A stretch of DNA of 64,000 nucleotides from JBKHYJ01 sp046565505 (GTDB taxonomy: Bacteria > Acidobacteriota > Blastocatellia > UBA7656). Every line of letters begins with the position of its first letter. Positions within the stretch are counted from its first letter, which is position 1. Positions 46,193 through 55,058 of this stretch are shown here, one piece after another. The notes under the pieces were generated by a model, which saw nothing but the letters and a program-made list of their open reading frames with translations, did not search any database and was not told where the DNA came from. Both the position numbers and the translations under genes were made by a program. The stretch covers positions 62,001 to 126,000 of the forward strand of contig JBKHYJ010000074.1 in NCBI GenBank assembly GCA_046565505.1, given 5' to 3'.

Positions 46193-47926
46193 TCAGTGCG
46201 ACCTTGCGGTGCTCGCCTCGCGGGCGTTATAGCCGCGGCGGTGTCGCACGGCGATGTCGTCGCGGTTCTTCACACGGACGCGAATCGAGCGATAGCCCCC
46301 GTTTGAAAGCGGGTTCGTCGGGTAGTAGCTCAGCACGTAGACATGGCGCAGCTCGTCGGCGATGCGGGAGGCGAGACGGCTGAGGTCGCCGATCTTTTCC
46401 GCGTCGTATACGGGGCCGCCGCCCGCCGCGGTTATGTCCGCCATGAAGTCGCCCCCGCGCCCGCCCCTGCGGCGGGGCCAGCCCTGCGGGTCGGCGGGCG
46501 CGACCGCGCTCATGCCGACCTGGCCGCCCGTGAAACGGAAGAAGGGCCACCTGCGGCGGCGGGGCCACGGCCAGGGCAGCGGTATAGGAATCTGCGGGAC
46601 GGGGTTCCGAGGCCAGGGGTCTACCCTCACGTTCCCGCCGCCCCCGCCGCCCGGGTAGCGCAACCCATATACGAGCACGTCTGATTCAGTAACCACGTTG
46701 ATGGCGTCGTCATAGCTCGCGCTGCTCGTGGTGTCTTCGCCATCCGAGAAAAGTATCAACGCCTTGCGCCCTTCTATGCCGCGCATCCTTCGCCGCACGG
46801 TGTCATACACGGCTTCGTAGACGCTCGTGCCTGACCCTGTCGATATGCTGCGGATCGCGCCCTCAAGCTCGCGCCGGTTGCTCGTAAAATCTGTCAGGTA
46901 ATGCACGCCCCTGTCAAACGCGATGACCATCACGCGGTCCTGCGAGCGCAACTGCCGGACGAAGGCGGTAGCCGCGTCCTGTATGGCTTCGATGTTACCC
47001 TGCACGCTCGGGCTCACGTCGAGCAGGAGCGCGACGTTGAAGGGGACCTCCTCGCTGCCGAACGAAGCGATCTCTTGCTCCGTCCCGTCCTCGTAAAGCG
47101 AGAAATCGTTCTTGCTCAACTGAGGTATGTAACGGCCCGACCTGTCGCTGACAAGCAGCGGGATGTTTACAAGGGTGGATTCGAGCTTGATTACATCTCC
47201 GTCGTCGGTCTGCTGCGGTTGATTGACGGGGGGCTGCTCGGCGTTTGAGCTCCCCGCCCCTCCGGTCGCCGGAGCGGGCCGCTGCGGTTGGGCCTGACCG
47301 TCCGATGGCCTGTGCAACGTCGGCCGCTGCCGGGACGAGCGGTCCTGCTGCGCGCCATCGACATCGTCTGCCGAAGAAGCCGCGCCGGCAGACCCGGCGG
47401 ATGTCGATTGATCTCGCGAATCAATCCGAGGCTGCGCGGGCGGAGGCGTCCTGCTGTCGGAGGCAGGAGGACGTCCGAGTGTGGGGCGAGCCGCGGGCCG
47501 GGAATCGGAAGTCGCCGGAGCCGTTTGGGAGTTCCCTCCCCGCGTAACCGGAGGTCTGTCGAAAGGCGGCGGCTCCGCGCGTCGCCGGGCGCTCCCGCTC
47601 TCCTGGCCGCCGGTTTGAAGGCCGCCATTACGCTGCGGGCTTGCCGGCACGGTGGTAACTGCGGAGGGCGTTTCCCGAGGCGCCGGCTGCGCCGCGGGCG
47701 ATTGCTGTGGCTGGGCCGCAGCTTCCCGGCCGTTCGATTTTTCAGCCTGCTTCGGAGTATCTTTAGAGGCAGCCTGCCCGTTCTTCCCGCGGCGCGGGCG
47801 CGCGCCCGAATCAGTCTGCTGTGTCGCGCCGGACGGCTGGCCGGCATAGCTGGTCGGGAGCAGCGACGCTGCAAACACTGCTATCAAGACGACTGCAAGT
47901 AACCCGCGAAGAGGGCCGAATTTCAT
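46193..47926 (-). CDS. Secreted VWA-domain protein with Pro/Gln-rich linker
   Basis: A 577-residue protein. The signal peptide covers about 1-29 (LLAVVLIAVFAASLLPTSYA). A disordered Pro/Gln/Ser/Arg-rich stretch runs to about 240. The VWA domain follows, with MIDAS LLLDVSPSVQGN and LFSDGEDTTSS. An inserted Gly/Pro/Trp/Arg loop (PWPWPRRRRWPFF) near residue 460 is unusual. The C terminus (RDDIAVRHRRGYNARE) resembles the end of the next VWA gene, so the two are probably paralogues. No ligand is known. Confidence 0.85.
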   Translation of the reverse strand: MKFGPLRGLLAVVLIAVFAASLLPTSYAGQPSGATQQTDSGARPRRGKNGQAASKDTPKQAEKSNGREAAAQPQQSPAAQPAPRETPSAVTTVPASPQRNGGLQTGGQESGSARRRAEPPPFDRPPVTRGGNSQTAPATSDSRPAARPTLGRPPASDSRTPPPAQPRIDSRDQSTSAGSAGAASSADDVDGAQQDRSSRQRPTLHRPSDGQAQPQRPAPATGGAGSSNAEQPPVNQPQQTDDGDVIKLESTLVNIPLLVSDRSGRYIPQLSKNDFSLYEDGTEQEIASFGSEEVPFNVALLLDVSPSVQGNIEAIQDAATAFVRQLRSQDRVMVIAFDRGVHYLTDFTSNRRELEGAIRSISTGSGTSVYEAVYDTVRRRMRGIEGRKALILFSDGEDTTSSASYDDAINVVTESDVLVYGLRYPGGGGGGNVRVDPWPRNPVPQIPIPLPWPWPRRRRWPFFRFTGGQVGMSAVAPADPQGWPRRRGGRGGDFMADITAAGGGPVYDAEKIGDLSRLASRIADELRHVYVLSYYPTNPLSNGGYRSIRVRVKNRDDIAVRHRRGYNAREASTARSH

Positions 47927-48166
47927 ATGAATACTCCGTCAATTTATAAGAGCCGCGTGGTCAGTGCGCGACCGGCATAAGCGACCGGGCGCACGTGCGC
48001 CGCCGCGCCATGCCAACCCGTTAGATGATACAAAGTTGCGCTCCCGTGGCCTGGGGAATCAGAAATAACGACAAGAAAGTCTCAAGCGGCCTTTCCGTCA
48101 AGCTTGCAAATACAACGTCGGCCCTGCAAGAATAGTCATGAAGATAGACCGAGGGGTGGATTCACT

Positions 48167-48520
48167 ATGATGGAAACTTTAAAAGAGCTTCGGAGCATTG
48201 AAGACCTGAGCCACGCGCTTGAGGAGTCCAACGAGCGGCCCGTGCTTTTTTTCAAGCATAGCCTCACCTGCCCCATCAGCGCGCGGGCCTATAACGAATT
48301 CCGGTCTTACCTCCAACAGGCAGGCCCGCAGGTCGCGGCGAACCTGATCGTCGTTCAGACGGCCCGCCCCGTGTCGGATGAGACTTCGGCCCGCTTAAGC
48401 CTTGAGCATCACTCGCCGCAGGCGATACTGGTCCGAAATGGCCGCGAGGTCTGGAACGCATCGCATTTCGCCATAACGGCCGCGGCGCTCCGGGAGGCAA
48501 TAACTAATCACAGCAATTGA
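48167..48520 (+). CDS. YtxJ-like bacillithiol-system thioredoxin-fold protein
   Basis: About 117 residues. The core VLFFKHSLTCPISARAYNEF matches the YtxJ motif, with a CxxS active site and an expected role in bacillithiol-linked redox. The frame continues upstream to 48104, but the ATG at 48167 follows GAGGGGTGGA, which acts as the ribosome site. YtxJ is usually found with bacillithiol genes in Bacillota, Deinococcota and some Acidobacteriota. No other bacillithiol gene lies in this window. Confidence 0.78.
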   Translation: MMETLKELRSIEDLSHALEESNERPVLFFKHSLTCPISARAYNEFRSYLQQAGPQVAANLIVVQTARPVSDETSARLSLEHHSPQAILVRNGREVWNASHFAITAAALREAITNHSN

Positions 48521-48562
48521 CGGGCGGGAAAGGCTGTCGTAAGTGAGCGCGGGGAGGCCGCC

Positions 48563-49645
48563 TCAAAGGGCCGCCTTCATCTGGCCCGGCGCTCGGCTGA
48601 GCGCTTCCATAGTAGTCCTCAGCCCGTTAAGGCTATCTTTCAACGACCCGAGCATCCGCGGTTGGGCCATTCGCTTCTTCATAAATCCCATCGCGCCCGC
48701 CAGCATATCCACCTGCAACCGGATCGTATACGCGACGATGGTGCGCGCGACCCCGCGGCCGTCCGTGAACGGAATTAACTCCGCGACAGAAAGGCCGGCG
48801 TCCGTGTAGTGGCTGGAATAAATCTGCTTTGAAGCGATAAAGACGCGGTCGCCGTCGCGGTGAATCGTGACGTGCACCATGTTTATCACGGGCTTCAGGT
48901 CGCCGAACTTCTGCTTGGCCCAGTAAATGAAAGACTCGAACCCGGAGCCGTCGCCCTGCGGGTAATTCTCAAGGTAGGGGTAGAGGTGACCGCAGTGGCC
49001 CGCCGTCTCCGCCTGCTCCCGCGAGAGCGAGACGAACGCGTCGTTGGCGACGACAGGCTCATCTTTGTCGGCATACGTACCGAGCGACGACGCGCCATTC
49101 GAGAGGTAGGCTCGCGCGCGCTCAACGAGGATTTTCTTGTACTCGCCGGCCAGCTTCGCTTTGATTTGCGGGGTCAGCCGCGGCGATGTTTTGACTATTT
49201 CATGCAGCCTGGCGATCTCCTGTTCAGATAGCTTCACGTCCGAGCTTCGCACGCTCGCCCTGGATAAGGAGTACAGATCCTTGTCGTCGATTGTGAGGCG
49301 CTCTAAATCCGCCACCGCCGGCGTCGTGCCGAGCCTCCCCGATTCGATGACGCAGGGGTTCTGTTGGAAGGTCGCCAGCGAGCGATAGGACTCTATGAAC
49401 CCTTCCGGGCTTGCGTCCGCCAGCACGACGCCCAGGCCAGCCATCTCCCTGGAGCTTTTCGTTGACAGGCCCCGTACGATGACCTGCTTTTCGACAAGCG
49501 CCTGAAGGCTGTCTGACTTCAGCTTCAAGTGGGCGACCCGCGGCTCGACCGATTCGATCAACTCGGCGTTGGTCGCCGCCAGTGAAGCCGGGATTGATGC
49601 CCAGGCGAGCAATAATATCAGGAGAGCCGACCCTGTTCGACGCAT
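48563..49645 (-). CDS. Exported hypothetical protein of about 360 residues
   Basis: From the ATG at 49645 (MRRTGSALLILLLAWASIP) the protein has a clear signal peptide ending near SLAAT. The open frame extends 21 codons upstream to 49708, but GGAAGGGG lies before the internal ATG and the signal peptide begins there. The mature part is mixed alpha/beta, with HCGHLYPYLENYPQGDG and YRLATFQQNPC-like Cys/His segments. A sigma-54-type promoter lies about 60 bp upstream. I do not recognise the family. Confidence 0.7.
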   Translation of the reverse strand: MRRTGSALLILLLAWASIPASLAATNAELIESVEPRVAHLKLKSDSLQALVEKQVIVRGLSTKSSREMAGLGVVLADASPEGFIESYRSLATFQQNPCVIESGRLGTTPAVADLERLTIDDKDLYSLSRASVRSSDVKLSEQEIARLHEIVKTSPRLTPQIKAKLAGEYKKILVERARAYLSNGASSLGTYADKDEPVVANDAFVSLSREQAETAGHCGHLYPYLENYPQGDGSGFESFIYWAKQKFGDLKPVINMVHVTIHRDGDRVFIASKQIYSSHYTDAGLSVAELIPFTDGRGVARTIVAYTIRLQVDMLAGAMGFMKKRMAQPRMLGSLKDSLNGLRTTMEALSRAPGQMKAAL

Positions 49646-49703
49646 TACCGTGTACCCCTTCCGTCCGTCCGTTTCATCACGCAGCCAATTCGCGGTTGCT
49701 ATG

Positions 49704-49719
49704 GGCAAAGCCTATACCA
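49704..49719 (-). promoter_or_regulatory. Sigma-54-type -24/-12 promoter for the exported protein
   Basis: On the minus strand TGGTATAGGCTTTGCC has GG and GC 10 bases apart and an intact TTTGC. The -24 reads TGGTA instead of TGGCA. It would give a leader of about 48 nt before the ATG at 49645. Confidence 0.45.
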
Positions 49720-49984
49720 CAACGGCGCGAAGGCCCTTTTATGCGTCTAATGCATTTCAATTGTGCGATTTTCTTCGGGATTGAAAGCGTTGATTTGCGG
49801 AGATAGCGTCATTGGCCGCGCGGCGGATTGTGATAACAGGACTGAATGCCCGCGCGCCTGCGACCGGCTTTCATACTAACGGTACACTTTAATGATGGGC
49901 GTCGAAATGGCGTCTGATTTGAAGATCGAAGGAATGATGGGGCGGCCCTTCGGTGGCGCTCGAACTGCCCGCTGCGCCACAGAA

Positions 49985-50033
49985 GCTACAGGCTGCCAGG
50001 CTATGATCTAGCGGCAAGCTGGCAGCCTGTAGC
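49985..50033 (-). terminator. Long perfect hairpin after the small membrane-protein gene
   Basis: GCTACAGGCTGCCAG (49985-49999) and CTGGCAGCCTGTAGC (50019-50033) pair perfectly over 15 bp with a 19-nt loop. It lies 51 bp after the stop of the small membrane protein. Only a short TT follows on the minus strand, so a role as a terminator is plausible but not certain. It could also be a dispersed repeat. Confidence 0.4.
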
Positions 50034-50084
50034 CGCGTCTCTAAAGCCCATCACCGCGGATAACGTGGGGCGATGGACCTCAAG

Positions 50085-50249
50085 CTAGTGCCAGATAGTC
50101 CCCCTTTGAATAACGCCTTTTGGCCCGAACTCAACGCCGAGGGCGCGACCTATCATGCGAACCACAAACTCCAGGCAAAGGAAGCCGATCCCAACCGACA
50201 AGCCGATCACGGCAGCCAGGAATAGAATGGATATAATCAGCGCAGCCAT
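50085..50249 (-). CDS. Small single-span membrane protein, 54 residues
   Basis: Begins MAALIISILFLAAVIGLSVG and ends RGTIWH. A single hydrophobic helix of about 25 residues is followed by a basic stretch (RMIGRALGVEFGPKG). The open frame could start ten codons earlier at 50279, but AGGGGGAG sits directly before the ATG at 50249. A near-perfect sigma-54 promoter lies at 50276-50290. The gene is likely real and conditionally expressed. Function unknown. Confidence 0.65.
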   Translation of the reverse strand: MAALIISILFLAAVIGLSVGIGFLCLEFVVRMIGRALGVEFGPKGVIQRGTIWH

Positions 50250-50275
50250 TTTGTCTCCCCCTGTGGTGAATAATC

Positions 50276-50290
50276 GCAACCGCCGTGCCA
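50276..50290 (-). promoter_or_regulatory. Consensus sigma-54 promoter for the small membrane protein
   Basis: On the minus strand TGGCACG (50290-50284), four bases, TTGC (50279-50276): an exact match to the sigma-54 core. It lies 26 bp before the ATG at 50249. It is the strongest of the three sigma-54 candidates in the window. Confidence 0.65.
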
Positions 50291-50422
50291 GCCTGGTGAG
50301 AGCCTCGCGCGTGACTATAGGCTAAATAGGCGCAGGATTTTGCAAAGTATGCAGCTTCATGCGCATGCGTCCTCATGCGGTCCAGGCGGTGGCCTGAACC
50401 TGTACGGTTGAGGCGCAGCCGC

Positions 50423-50449
50423 TTGACCCCCGACATACTCTTTTACAAT
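50423..50449 (+). promoter_or_regulatory. Promoter candidate for the glycosyltransferase gene
   Basis: TTGACC at 50423-50428 and TACAAT at 50444-50449, spacer only 15 bp. The GTG start lies about 8 nt after the expected start of transcription, so translation may be nearly leaderless. Confidence 0.4.
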
Positions 50450-50463
50450 AATCTTCGCCAATC

Positions 50464-52329
50464 GTGATTATTAATAAGCTCAGACGCCATGTCGACAAGC
50501 TTTTGCTGGCAGCGATCTTTCTAATCCTTGCTTCATCGACCGTAGCCTGGACGCTCGCCGACAGGACGCCGCCTTCATGGGACCCTTGCCATCACATCGT
50601 AGCGGCTTATGATTATTACCGCCCGCTCGCGCATCTGGACCTCGAAGGGTTCCGGCGGGAATTCTTCGACTCCACTCACTATTACGCGCCTTTCATTCAT
50701 CTGGTGACCGCCGCCGTCTTTTTGGCATTCGGGGCATCGCGGCTGACAGGGATCGCGGTTAATCTGATTTCGCTGGCGGTGCTGCTGGGGTCCGTTTACT
50801 GGATCGCCAAGAGGCTCTACGCTCCCGCCGGCCTCCCGCCCGGCGGCGGCCCGGGCGCGGGAGACGAAGCGGGCCGCGGCGAACGCGACGGGGTGCTAAT
50901 TGTCGGCGTGGTGGCCGCGCTCATCTCGACATGCTATCACTTCCCGGCATGGCTGCTGCATGACGCGTTTTTGGACTACCCGCTGATGGCAATAGTAACT
51001 TTGAGCTTCGCGCTGCTCATACGCGCGGGGGAGTTCCGGGTTCGCCGGGACGCCATCATGTTCGGAGTGGCCGCGGGGTTCGGGTTGCTCTCAAAACAGA
51101 CCTTCGCGTTCTTCTTCGTCTTGCCCGCACTGCTTGTCATAGCACGAGTGGCGGGCGGCCGCGACCTGCGTGCGGCATTGAACCTCCTGCTGGCCGGGGT
51201 CGTGATGATAGCGCTGGCCTCCGTCTGGTACTGGCCACACTCGGGCGACGTTGTGGCGATCTGGCGCGCGAATCAAATGGCAGCCTTGGACGAGCGAGAG
51301 CCGCCCCTGTTCAGCCGGGACTCTAACCTTTTCTACATCCACTCTCTAATCAGCGCGCAGACGCAACTGCCGTTCGGCGTGCTGTTCGCCGCGGGGCTGG
51401 TCTACTCGCTCGTTCGCTGTCGAGGGCAAAGCCTAATGCTTTACCTCTGGATTCTGAGCGGCGTCGGCGTGTTCACGTTCATCGCCAATAAAGACTTCCG
51501 CTACACGGTGCCCGTGCTTCCCGCCGTGGCGTTGATCTCTGTCTGCTGGCTGCGCGAGACGCGCCCCGCCGCGCCCGCGCCCCGCCGCGCGGGTGATAGC
51601 GAGGCGGACTCGGTGCGGCCGGCCGGGCGAAAGCGTTTCCGGGTGGCCGCCTTGAAACCGGCTCTGGCGGCCGTTATTGCGGCATGGGCGTTCGCGAGCT
51701 TCTTCAACGCACAGTGGCCGCGCCCCGGCGAAGGGCAGGGCCAGGGCGTCTTCATCGACACCCCATATTTTCGCTGGATGACCTTCGCGCGCAATTATTA
51801 CGTCTTCGACCACAGGCCGCTCCCGCACGACTGGAGCGTGCCCGAGATAGTTCGCACCGTCTCGGAGCTTCCCGCGGAAGAAGACTCACGCGCGACGCTA
51901 CTGGCTGACCCTTCAACGCATGTAGTGACTGCGCCTCGGCCGCCAGACCCCCACGAAGCGGTGACGGCGCCGCCCCCGCCCGGGGAAGACCCCGGCCACG
52001 CGCCCGGGGTAACGCTGGCCGTCGTCGTGAATAGACATTACTTGAATTCGTCGAGCATCGCGCTTTACGCCCGCCTGCTTTCACACGGGCGCGCGGGGCC
52101 GCCGCTGCTGAGGGTCGAATCGATCAGTGATGAATCGGAGGTCAACCGCATACGGCACTGCGATTATTTATTAGTGCGGGCGGGCCTCGATCACGCGGAA
52201 GGGGTCCAGCCCGTCGAGCGCCGCGTAGAGAGTCTGCTGAAGGAGAACGCGTCTCAATTCGCGGAGCTTGCCGTCTTCCCAACCCCGTCCCAAGACGTTC
52301 GAGCGGTAGTCTACAAGATACTGAGGTAG
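50464..52329 (+). CDS. GT-C type glycosyltransferase (ArnT/PMT-like), membrane-spanning
   Basis: A 621-residue polytopic protein with about ten membrane helices in the first 400 residues. The first outside loop carries DRTPPSWDPCHH, including an Asp typical of the polyprenyl-phosphate-sugar transferases. The C-terminal 200 residues are soluble, with a Pro-rich linker. Start is GTG at 50464; I see no SD. The protein likely transfers a sugar from a lipid-linked donor to lipid or protein, but specificity cannot be read from sequence. Confidence 0.8.
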   Translation: MIINKLRRHVDKLLLAAIFLILASSTVAWTLADRTPPSWDPCHHIVAAYDYYRPLAHLDLEGFRREFFDSTHYYAPFIHLVTAAVFLAFGASRLTGIAVNLISLAVLLGSVYWIAKRLYAPAGLPPGGGPGAGDEAGRGERDGVLIVGVVAALISTCYHFPAWLLHDAFLDYPLMAIVTLSFALLIRAGEFRVRRDAIMFGVAAGFGLLSKQTFAFFFVLPALLVIARVAGGRDLRAALNLLLAGVVMIALASVWYWPHSGDVVAIWRANQMAALDEREPPLFSRDSNLFYIHSLISAQTQLPFGVLFAAGLVYSLVRCRGQSLMLYLWILSGVGVFTFIANKDFRYTVPVLPAVALISVCWLRETRPAAPAPRRAGDSEADSVRPAGRKRFRVAALKPALAAVIAAWAFASFFNAQWPRPGEGQGQGVFIDTPYFRWMTFARNYYVFDHRPLPHDWSVPEIVRTVSELPAEEDSRATLLADPSTHVVTAPRPPDPHEAVTAPPPPGEDPGHAPGVTLAVVVNRHYLNSSSIALYARLLSHGRAGPPLLRVESISDESEVNRIRHCDYLLVRAGLDHAEGVQPVERRVESLLKENASQFAELAVFPTPSQDVRAVVYKILR

Positions 52330-52418
52330 AGCGTATAAAGTAATATGAAGTGAAGGCCCAAACCTGCGGGAGTTATACGAAGACACCTGAGGCGCTCGCG
52401 CGGTCGGCGGGGCTAAGA

Positions 52419-53402
52419 TCATGAAGTGAGCCCCAGGACGAGCAGCAGCGATATGATGCTATTGTTGACGAAGTGAATCACCACGCACGGGAGGACGGAC
52501 CTGGTCCTCGCGCGCACGATGGTCAAGATCAGGCTGAGCAGCAGGAGTCCGGCAATCGAAGCCCACTGGCCCCAGTACTGGGGGACATGGACTCCCGCGA
52601 AAAGTACGGTCACAGCGATTACAGTGGACCGCACCCCGAGAAACTTTCTCAACCCCGCAAACAACACGCCTCGGTAAATCACTTCTTCTACGAATGGCGC
52701 GCTGAAGGTCGCCAGCACGGCCACCGCCACCTTGATCTGGTAAGACTTGTTCAGGATCTGTGTGAACGGCGACTCGGACTGAGGCAGGACGCGCGACAGT
52801 ATTAAATCAACGCCGATGATCGCCATAAACACCGCGAACGAAAACAGCAGCCAGCGGGCCGCGTGCCACCGTCCCCAGTCCCAGCCGAGCGTCTTCAGGA
52901 ATGGGCGACTCTTCAGACGCGTGACCACCATCCAGCACAGCCCGAGCGAAATCAGATGCGCGATGATGGTCGAATAGATCTGCACCAGCAAGAGTCGCGG
53001 CGATTGCAGGTATTCGACGAGCGCGTCGCGGTCGGTCCAGAGGGGGACCTCCACCCCGCGCTGCTTATCGAGCACGTACCAAACGATCACCACCGCGACG
53101 GGTACTAGTAAGATGGCGGCGACGCTGAATAACCAGACGCCTATGCCCAGCAGCGGCCCCCAGCCGGGGCGGTCCGGGTCGGCAGGGCCTTCCGGCTGCG
53201 CCGCCGCGGCCGCGTAATAATCATTGATTGGCGCGGCGCGCGGCGCGGCATCATGGTCTGATTGCCGCGATCCGTCGGGCGTCGATCCGTTCCACTGGCG
53301 GGCGAGGCAACTGTCGCAGAGCTCGCCCCCGGCCCCGCGATTCTCACCCAGCGGCGAGCCGCACGCGCGACAAATCTCAACGGATGAAAGTTGGTCCACC
53401 AT
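52419..53402 (-). CDS. CPBP-family intramembrane protease with N-terminal zinc ribbon
   Basis: A 327-residue protein. Residues 11-32 form a zinc ribbon, CRAC and CDSC (C11, C14, C29, C32). A linker of about 60 residues follows, and then six or more membrane helices. The CPBP catalytic motif is FVEEVIYRGVLFAGL, the second histidine motif is FAGVHVPQYWG, and VIHFVNNS follows near the end. CPBP members cleave CAAX-type or other membrane peptides. The zinc-ribbon attachment is noteworthy because it puts a probable binding module on the cytoplasmic side. Confidence 0.88.
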   Translation of the reverse strand: MVDQLSSVEICRACGSPLGENRGAGGELCDSCLARQWNGSTPDGSRQSDHDAAPRAAPINDYYAAAAAQPEGPADPDRPGWGPLLGIGVWLFSVAAILLVPVAVVIVWYVLDKQRGVEVPLWTDRDALVEYLQSPRLLLVQIYSTIIAHLISLGLCWMVVTRLKSRPFLKTLGWDWGRWHAARWLLFSFAVFMAIIGVDLILSRVLPQSESPFTQILNKSYQIKVAVAVLATFSAPFVEEVIYRGVLFAGLRKFLGVRSTVIAVTVLFAGVHVPQYWGQWASIAGLLLLSLILTIVRARTRSVLPCVVIHFVNNSIISLLLVLGLTS

Positions 53403-53630
53403 GAATTATCTTTCTTCCTCGATCATCTTAATTGCAATCTACTTTATCGAATACCTTGCCGCAAGGCTTAAGCGGCGACGCTGTGTAAAACTGTTTAAGT
53501 AACCGGCGCGCGGGTGAACCTGATGACGGCGGACTCGCAGGGGCCGACGGGTGTGGGAGCTTCCGCAGCGGCCGGTCTACGCTTAGGCCACGGCGGCCGA
53601 CCTGGATGTCAGATGAAGCAGGTTTGCGGG

Positions 53631-54437
53631 TCAATACCTTGACGATTGCGCGGTGAAGCTGCCGGCCCTCGCGCCTTGTTGGCATTCGGCGCCGAGGTTC
53701 GCTACGATTGCCTCGCGCGTGCGCTCGATTAATTCATGCAACCGCTTTTCGTCGTAGTCGGAGGTTGAGATGGGCTTCCCTATTATCACTTCAACTCTGC
53801 CCGGTCGCGGCGCGAGCGTGGTCTTCGGCAAGAGCTTGAACGTACCGCGAATGGTGACCGGGACGATGGGGACTCCGGCGCGCAGGGCGATCTTGAACGC
53901 GCCGGGCTTAAACTCCAGCAGCCTGCCGTCCGGCGTGCGAGTGCCTTCGGGGAAAACGGCGAGCGATTTACCCCCGCGCACCCCTTCTATGACGCGGCGC
54001 AGGCTGCGGGCCGTCTTACGCCCGTCGCCGCGGTCCACGGGGAAGTTGCCGGAGCTCCAGAGGTGCCACCCCATGAATGGCACGTAGAAGAGTTCCTTCT
54101 TAGCCATTATGCGGAACTGGTAAGGCAGGTAAGCGAACAGCGCAGGTATGTCAATGAGGCTTGAGTGATTCGCCATGTAAACGTAGCTTTGACCGGGGCT
54201 GACGTTTTCGGCCCCGCGGACCCGTATGCGCGCGCCGATGGTCCAGGCGATCAGGCGGCACCACCACCGCGCGCACCAGTGCTGCATCGCGCCCGTCCTA
54301 TCGAAGGGCCATAACATGAGCGAGACCGTCGCCATAACCACCGTGTAGAGATACCAGAGCAGGTTGGCGAAGGGCGCCCACAGGTAGACCAGAATTGTTT
54401 TCAGCCTCGTCAAGATTCTAACCAGCCTTCGCGTCAC
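53631..54437 (-). CDS. plsC: 1-acyl-sn-glycerol-3-phosphate acyltransferase
   Basis: A 268-residue membrane acyltransferase converting lysophosphatidate to phosphatidate. Two N-terminal membrane helices come first. The catalytic motif is NHSSLID (HX4D), the substrate motif is FPEGTRTPDG, and PVTIRGTFK follows. The frame starts with GTG at 54437, with no strong SD. It is the last gene of the pduO-accD-folC-nudix series and directs a membrane-lipid step near fatty acid synthesis (accD). Confidence 0.92.
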   Translation of the reverse strand: MTRRLVRILTRLKTILVYLWAPFANLLWYLYTVVMATVSLMLWPFDRTGAMQHWCARWWCRLIAWTIGARIRVRGAENVSPGQSYVYMANHSSLIDIPALFAYLPYQFRIMAKKELFYVPFMGWHLWSSGNFPVDRGDGRKTARSLRRVIEGVRGGKSLAVFPEGTRTPDGRLLEFKPGAFKIALRAGVPIVPVTIRGTFKLLPKTTLAPRPGRVEVIIGKPISTSDYDEKRLHELIERTREAIVANLGAECQQGARAGSFTAQSSRY

Positions 54438-54461
54438 TTGCGCGGGCCGCGCCGGGGCAGG

Positions 54462-54998
54462 TCACTCGCCCGAGCTGACGAGCGGCGCGGCCAGCAAGAG
54501 AGCGATGATTGATTTCGCGTCGTCTATCTCGCCCGAGCGCACGCGAGAGAGCGCGTCGGCGAAGCTCATACGCACTACCTCGACTTCTTCATCGTCGTCC
54601 AGATTCTGCGCGGACTTTTCGAGGCCGCTCGCCAGGTAAACATGAATCCGCTCTTCCGTGTAGCCGGGCGCCACCTGGAACTCGCTCAGCTTCCTGAACA
54701 GGCTCGCGCGGTAGCCGAGTTCTTCCTCAAGCTCGCGGGCCGCAGTCTGTTCGGGCGTGTGGCCCGGCTCGATCCTCCCGGCCGCAATCTCAAGCGAGTA
54801 CCGCCCGAGCGGGTAACGCCACTGCCTGACGAGGGCCACCGTGCCATCGTCAAACAGAGGCAGCGCGCCCGCGCCCCCGTTGTGGTGGACGATCTCTATG
54901 TCAACCTCGCCTTTCTCCGCCGACTGGAATCGGCTGACCGACATGTCGAATACTTTCCCGCGGTGGATGTAATCTCGTTTTATGAGTTCGTGTGCCAT
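54462..54998 (-). CDS. NUDIX hydrolase, ADP-ribose pyrophosphatase-like
   Basis: A 178-residue protein. The Nudix box reads GRIEPGHTPEQTAARELEEE followed by LG, with the metal-binding glutamates. Preceding GALPLFDDGTVALVRQWRYP is typical of the ADP-ribose pyrophosphatase branch. It is predicted to hydrolyse ADP-ribose or related nucleotide sugars. It lies between folC and plsC on the same strand with small gaps. Confidence 0.9.
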   Translation of the reverse strand: MAHELIKRDYIHRGKVFDMSVSRFQSAEKGEVDIEIVHHNGGAGALPLFDDGTVALVRQWRYPLGRYSLEIAAGRIEPGHTPEQTAARELEEELGYRASLFRKLSEFQVAPGYTEERIHVYLASGLEKSAQNLDDDEEVEVVRMSFADALSRVRSGEIDDAKSIIALLLAAPLVSSGE

Positions 54999-55058
54999 TC
55001 GCTTTTGAGTTCAGGCCCCGCGGCCCGGTCAGGAGTGGGGCCTTCCGGGCCTGACCGA

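Larger units (their letters stand above)
49646..50084. other. Gene-free gap of about 440 bp
   Basis: Between two minus-strand genes. It holds one sigma-54-type promoter (49704-49719) and a long hairpin (49985-50033). Nothing else is supported: the short frames lack ribosome sites. Confidence 0.5.
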
